DNA of 64,000 nt from Haloimpatiens sp. FM7315. GTDB taxonomy: Bacteria; Bacillota; Clostridia; Clostridiales; Clostridiaceae. The stretch spans positions 980,001 through 1,044,000 of the forward strand of contig JBGVUE010000001.1 of assembly GCA_041861885.1 (NCBI GenBank). Direction: 5' to 3'. Below the pieces are notes generated by a model. That model was given only the letters and a program-made list of their open reading frames with translations. It was not told the origin of the DNA and did not search any database. The translations under genes and the position numbers were made by a program. Below, piece by piece: positions 61,963 to 64,000 of the stretch (position 1 is the stretch's first letter; every line of letters begins with the position of its first letter).

Positions 61963-62993
61963 ATGTTTTTTAAAATAGGGACAGACTTAGGAATAGATTT
62001 AGGCACTGCAACAGTACTTGTATATGTTAAAGGAAAAGGTGTTATATTAAAAGAACCCTCAGTAGTTGCAATAGATAGAAACAATAATAGGGTTTTAGCA
62101 GTTGGTGAAGAAGCAAGACAAATGATAGGAAGAACTCCGGGAAATATAGTCGCTATTAGACCATTAAAAGACGGTGTGATATCGGACTATGATATTACGG
62201 AAAAAATGTTGAAGCATTTTATAAAAAAGCTTGTGGAAATAGAAGAATGTCGGCTCCAAGTGTGGTAGTGTGTGTGCCTTGTGAAGCTACAGAAGTTGAA
62301 AAAAGAGCTGTTAGAGATGCAGCTATTAATGCTCGTGCCAAGAAGGTGTTCTTAATTGAAGAGCCTTTAGCAGCGGCTATTGGTGCTGGGCTTGATATAA
62401 CAAAAGCCAGTGGTAATATGGTAATTGATATTGGTGGTGGAACTACTGATGTTGCTATTATATCTTTAGGTGGTATGGTAGTAAGATCCTCAATTAAAGT
62501 AGCAGGAAATACTTTTGATGAGGCTATAACAAAATACATTAGAAAAAAACACAAACTTATGATAGGTGAGAGAACTTCGGAAGATCTTAAGGTAAATATA
62601 GGAACTGCTTATAAAAGAGAAGAAGAAGTTTTTATGGAGATTAGAGGAAGAGACTTAATAACAGGACTTCCTAAAAATCTAACCGTATCTTCTACAGAAA
62701 TGGAAGAAGCTTTAAGGGAAGCTGTGTATGCTATTGCAGAATGTGCGCATTCTGTTTTAGAAAGGACTCCTCCAGAGCTTGCAGCAGACATAGCTGATAA
62801 GGGAATCGTTATGACTGGTGGTGGCTCACTGTTAAATGGTTTAGACAAGCTTATAGAAGAGGTAACAAAGGTGCCAGTCAGTATTGCAGATGACTCTGTG
62901 TCCTGTGTAGCTTTAGGAACAGGAAAAGTATTGGACTTTTTAGATAAATTAGATGATGCTTATAAAAGTGATGATATAAGTTTAATAGATTAA
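61963..62993 (+). CDS. mbl: MreB/Mbl rod-shape actin homologue (frameshifted)
   Basis: A bacterial actin that guides lateral wall synthesis, about 343 aa when restored. ATPase motifs: [19 protein letters not shown] (phosphate 1), [12 protein letters not shown] (phosphate 2) and [14 protein letters not shown] (adenosine). The run of six A at 62223-62228 lacks one base; adding it replaces [14 protein letters not shown] by [17 protein letters not shown]. The position next to spoIIID favours Mbl over MreB. Ends in a hairpin shared with yyaC. Confidence 0.94.
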
Positions 62994-63006
62994 AAATATA
63001 ATAAAG

Positions 63007-63056
63007 AGGCTAATGCACTAATTTATGGCTAAGTAAATAAACTAGTGCATTAGCCT
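63007..63056. terminator. Bidirectional terminator between mbl and yyaC
   Basis: A 14-bp stem AGGCTAATGCACTA (63007-63020) with 63043-63056, followed by TTTTATTTA; the genes converge on it. Confidence 0.88.
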
Positions 63057-63061
63057 TTTAT

Positions 63062-63599
63062 TTACTCTTTAGATAATTTTTCTAAGTATAAATAATAGCT
63101 ATGATATATAGATTTTTTTATTACTTTTGCCATTTCCATTATTAAATTAAATCGTATATTTCTATTTGTAAAAATTTCATTAGAATCATTAGAGTCTACA
63201 ATGCCAATAATAGAAAAAGAACCTACGTCAGGCAACACTTTTCCAACACCCTTTCCAGGATGAATAGGATAATCCCTTGCCTGGATTTCTCCTATGCAAG
63301 AAGTTTCTCCAAGGCAAGCATCTATTGCTAGTATTTTTGAATCTGGATGCAAAACTCTAATTTTTGTAGACTATCTTGTAGGTTTAAAGCATGAATGGGT
63401 TTAGATATTGTTCCATATACGGGTAGTGGAAAATTATCATCTTTTAAATATGTTCCTATTAAGGGACCTAAACAATCACCTATGCATCTATCAGTGCCTA
63501 TACAAACAATTAATGAATTATTATCGATATAGTCTTTCAAAAATAGGACAGCTTATAATAAGATAAGCTATCTTTATAGTTGATTTTTACTTTTTCCAA
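63062..63599 (-). CDS. yyaC: YyaC-like spore protease family protein (DUF1256), frameshifted twice
   Basis: A GPR-related sporulation protein of about 179 aa when restored. The core reads LIVCIGTDRCIGDCLGPLIG and LAIDACLGETSCIGEI, the YyaC hallmarks (GTDR, DACLG). The frame breaks at 63361-63365 (five T, + strand; giving LQKIRVLHPDSK). I place the start at the TTG at 63599, because AAGGGGGTG precedes it and the reading MEKVKINYKDSLSYYKLSYF joins the core if the five T at 63539-63543 had one more. Starting at 63540 would leave no ribosome site. YyaC is sporulation-induced in B. subtilis; its substrate is not known. Confidence 0.87.
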
Positions 63600-63671
63600 T
63601 ATTAACACACCCCCTTATGTTAATTTATATGTTCTTTCATGTAAAAATATTAAAGGGGATGCAATTAAAAT

Positions 63672-64000
63672 TTATTTTTTAATATGCCAAATACTCAATT
63701 GTTCTTCATTAGTTAAACATTTTAAAAGTCTGTCCTTTATATCAGGAACATCTTTCTCTAAAGAGTCAGTTAATTTTTTTACAAATTCACGTTTTGTAAA
63801 TCCATTTGCAAGACAAGGATTTTTAACAATAGGAAAATCATATTTTTTGCATAAACTTTTTATTTCGTTTTCATTTATATAAAGAAGAGGTCTTATTATA
63901 TCTATTTTAATTCTACTTAAATAAGTTTCAGGTGAAAAACAGTGAACTCTGCCCTCGTAGAACATGGACATTAATAGTGTTTCTATAGCATCATTTTTGT
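63672..64000 (-). CDS. TtcA-like PP-loop tRNA 2-thiocytidine synthase (partial)
   Basis: The C-terminal 110 codons of an ATP-PPase; the N-terminus lies beyond the right edge. The visible part reads KNDAIETLLMSMFYEGRVHC, then SRIKIDIIRPLLYINENEI and KNPCLANGFTKREFVKKL. The first motif corresponds to the HHRDDVIET-type segment of TtcA, which needs an iron-sulfur cluster and thiolates C32 of tRNA. TilS (lysidine synthase) is the alternative, but the family pattern fits TtcA better. Confidence 0.8.
   Translation of the reverse strand, partial: KNDAIETLLMSMFYEGRVHCFSPETYLSRIKIDIIRPLLYINENEIKSLCKKYDFPIVKNPCLANGFTKREFVKKLTDSLEKDVPDIKDRLLKCLTNEEQLSIWHIKK

Overview
The window is AT-rich DNA from an endospore-forming Firmicute, most likely a Clostridium sensu stricto (cluster I) species. 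The evidence is the gene content: yabG, veg, sipL, spoIIR, spoIID, spoIIQ, spoIIID, yyaC, a GerA-type germinant receptor, ypeB and CotS-family coat proteins, together with low-GC codon use, frequent TTG/GTG starts and strong AGGAGG sites. I see no rRNA, tRNA, CRISPR array, insertion sequence or prophage.

Layout. 1-2 kb: the end of a Kef/CPA2-type antiporter and a PII-like protein. 2.2-5.6 kb: topB, remnants of an ABC exporter, a tiny charged ORF and a LiaF-like membrane protein. 5.7-8.5 kb: corrinoid protein, UROD-type methyltransferase and CobW GTPase. 8.8-10.2 kb: a stand-alone radical SAM enzyme. 10.2-16.8 kb: a spore-coat island of two GT4 glycosyltransferases, three CotS kinase-fold proteins and one degenerate CotS-like protein. 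16.8-22.1 kb: DUF975, yabG, veg, sipL, ispE. 22.4-29.9 kb: germinant receptor operon, spoIIR, a diacylglycerol-glucosyltransferase-like gene, ypeB. 30-36.7 kb: ddl, a PP-loop ATPase, DUF1934, a RocR-like activator, pyrG. 37-49.7 kb: rho, rpmE, tdk, yqhQ, prmC, prfA, a ZIP transporter, ywlC, ywlE, rpiB, upp, comEB, tagO, mnaA. 50.3-56.9 kb: the complete atpIBEFHAGDC operon. 57.2-63 kb: ywmB, murA, spoIID, spoIIQ, spoIIID, mbl. The end holds yyaC and a partial ttcA-like gene on the minus strand. The order from rho to mbl closely follows the equivalent Bacillus subtilis arm, and yabG-veg-(sipL)-ispE follows the B. subtilis origin region.

Quality of the sequence matters more than anything else here. 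I count about 33 reading-frame breaks in 24 genes, nearly all inside or next to short homopolymers (A, T, once G) and nearly all equivalent to a lost base. They hit conserved housekeeping genes (ddl, mbl, tdk, mnaA, ywlC), so I read them as uncorrected homopolymer sequencing errors and give full spans for the broken genes. Product lengths quoted as 'restored' assume the missing base is put back.

I found no clearly new defence or mobile system. The most interesting accessory material is the CotS/GT4 spore-coat island with its apparent pseudokinase, the corrinoid/UROD/CobW mini-operon that lacks an activase, the PII-like/antiporter pair, a Q/N-rich insertion in Rho, and a SpoIIQ whose LytM site has lost most metal ligands.
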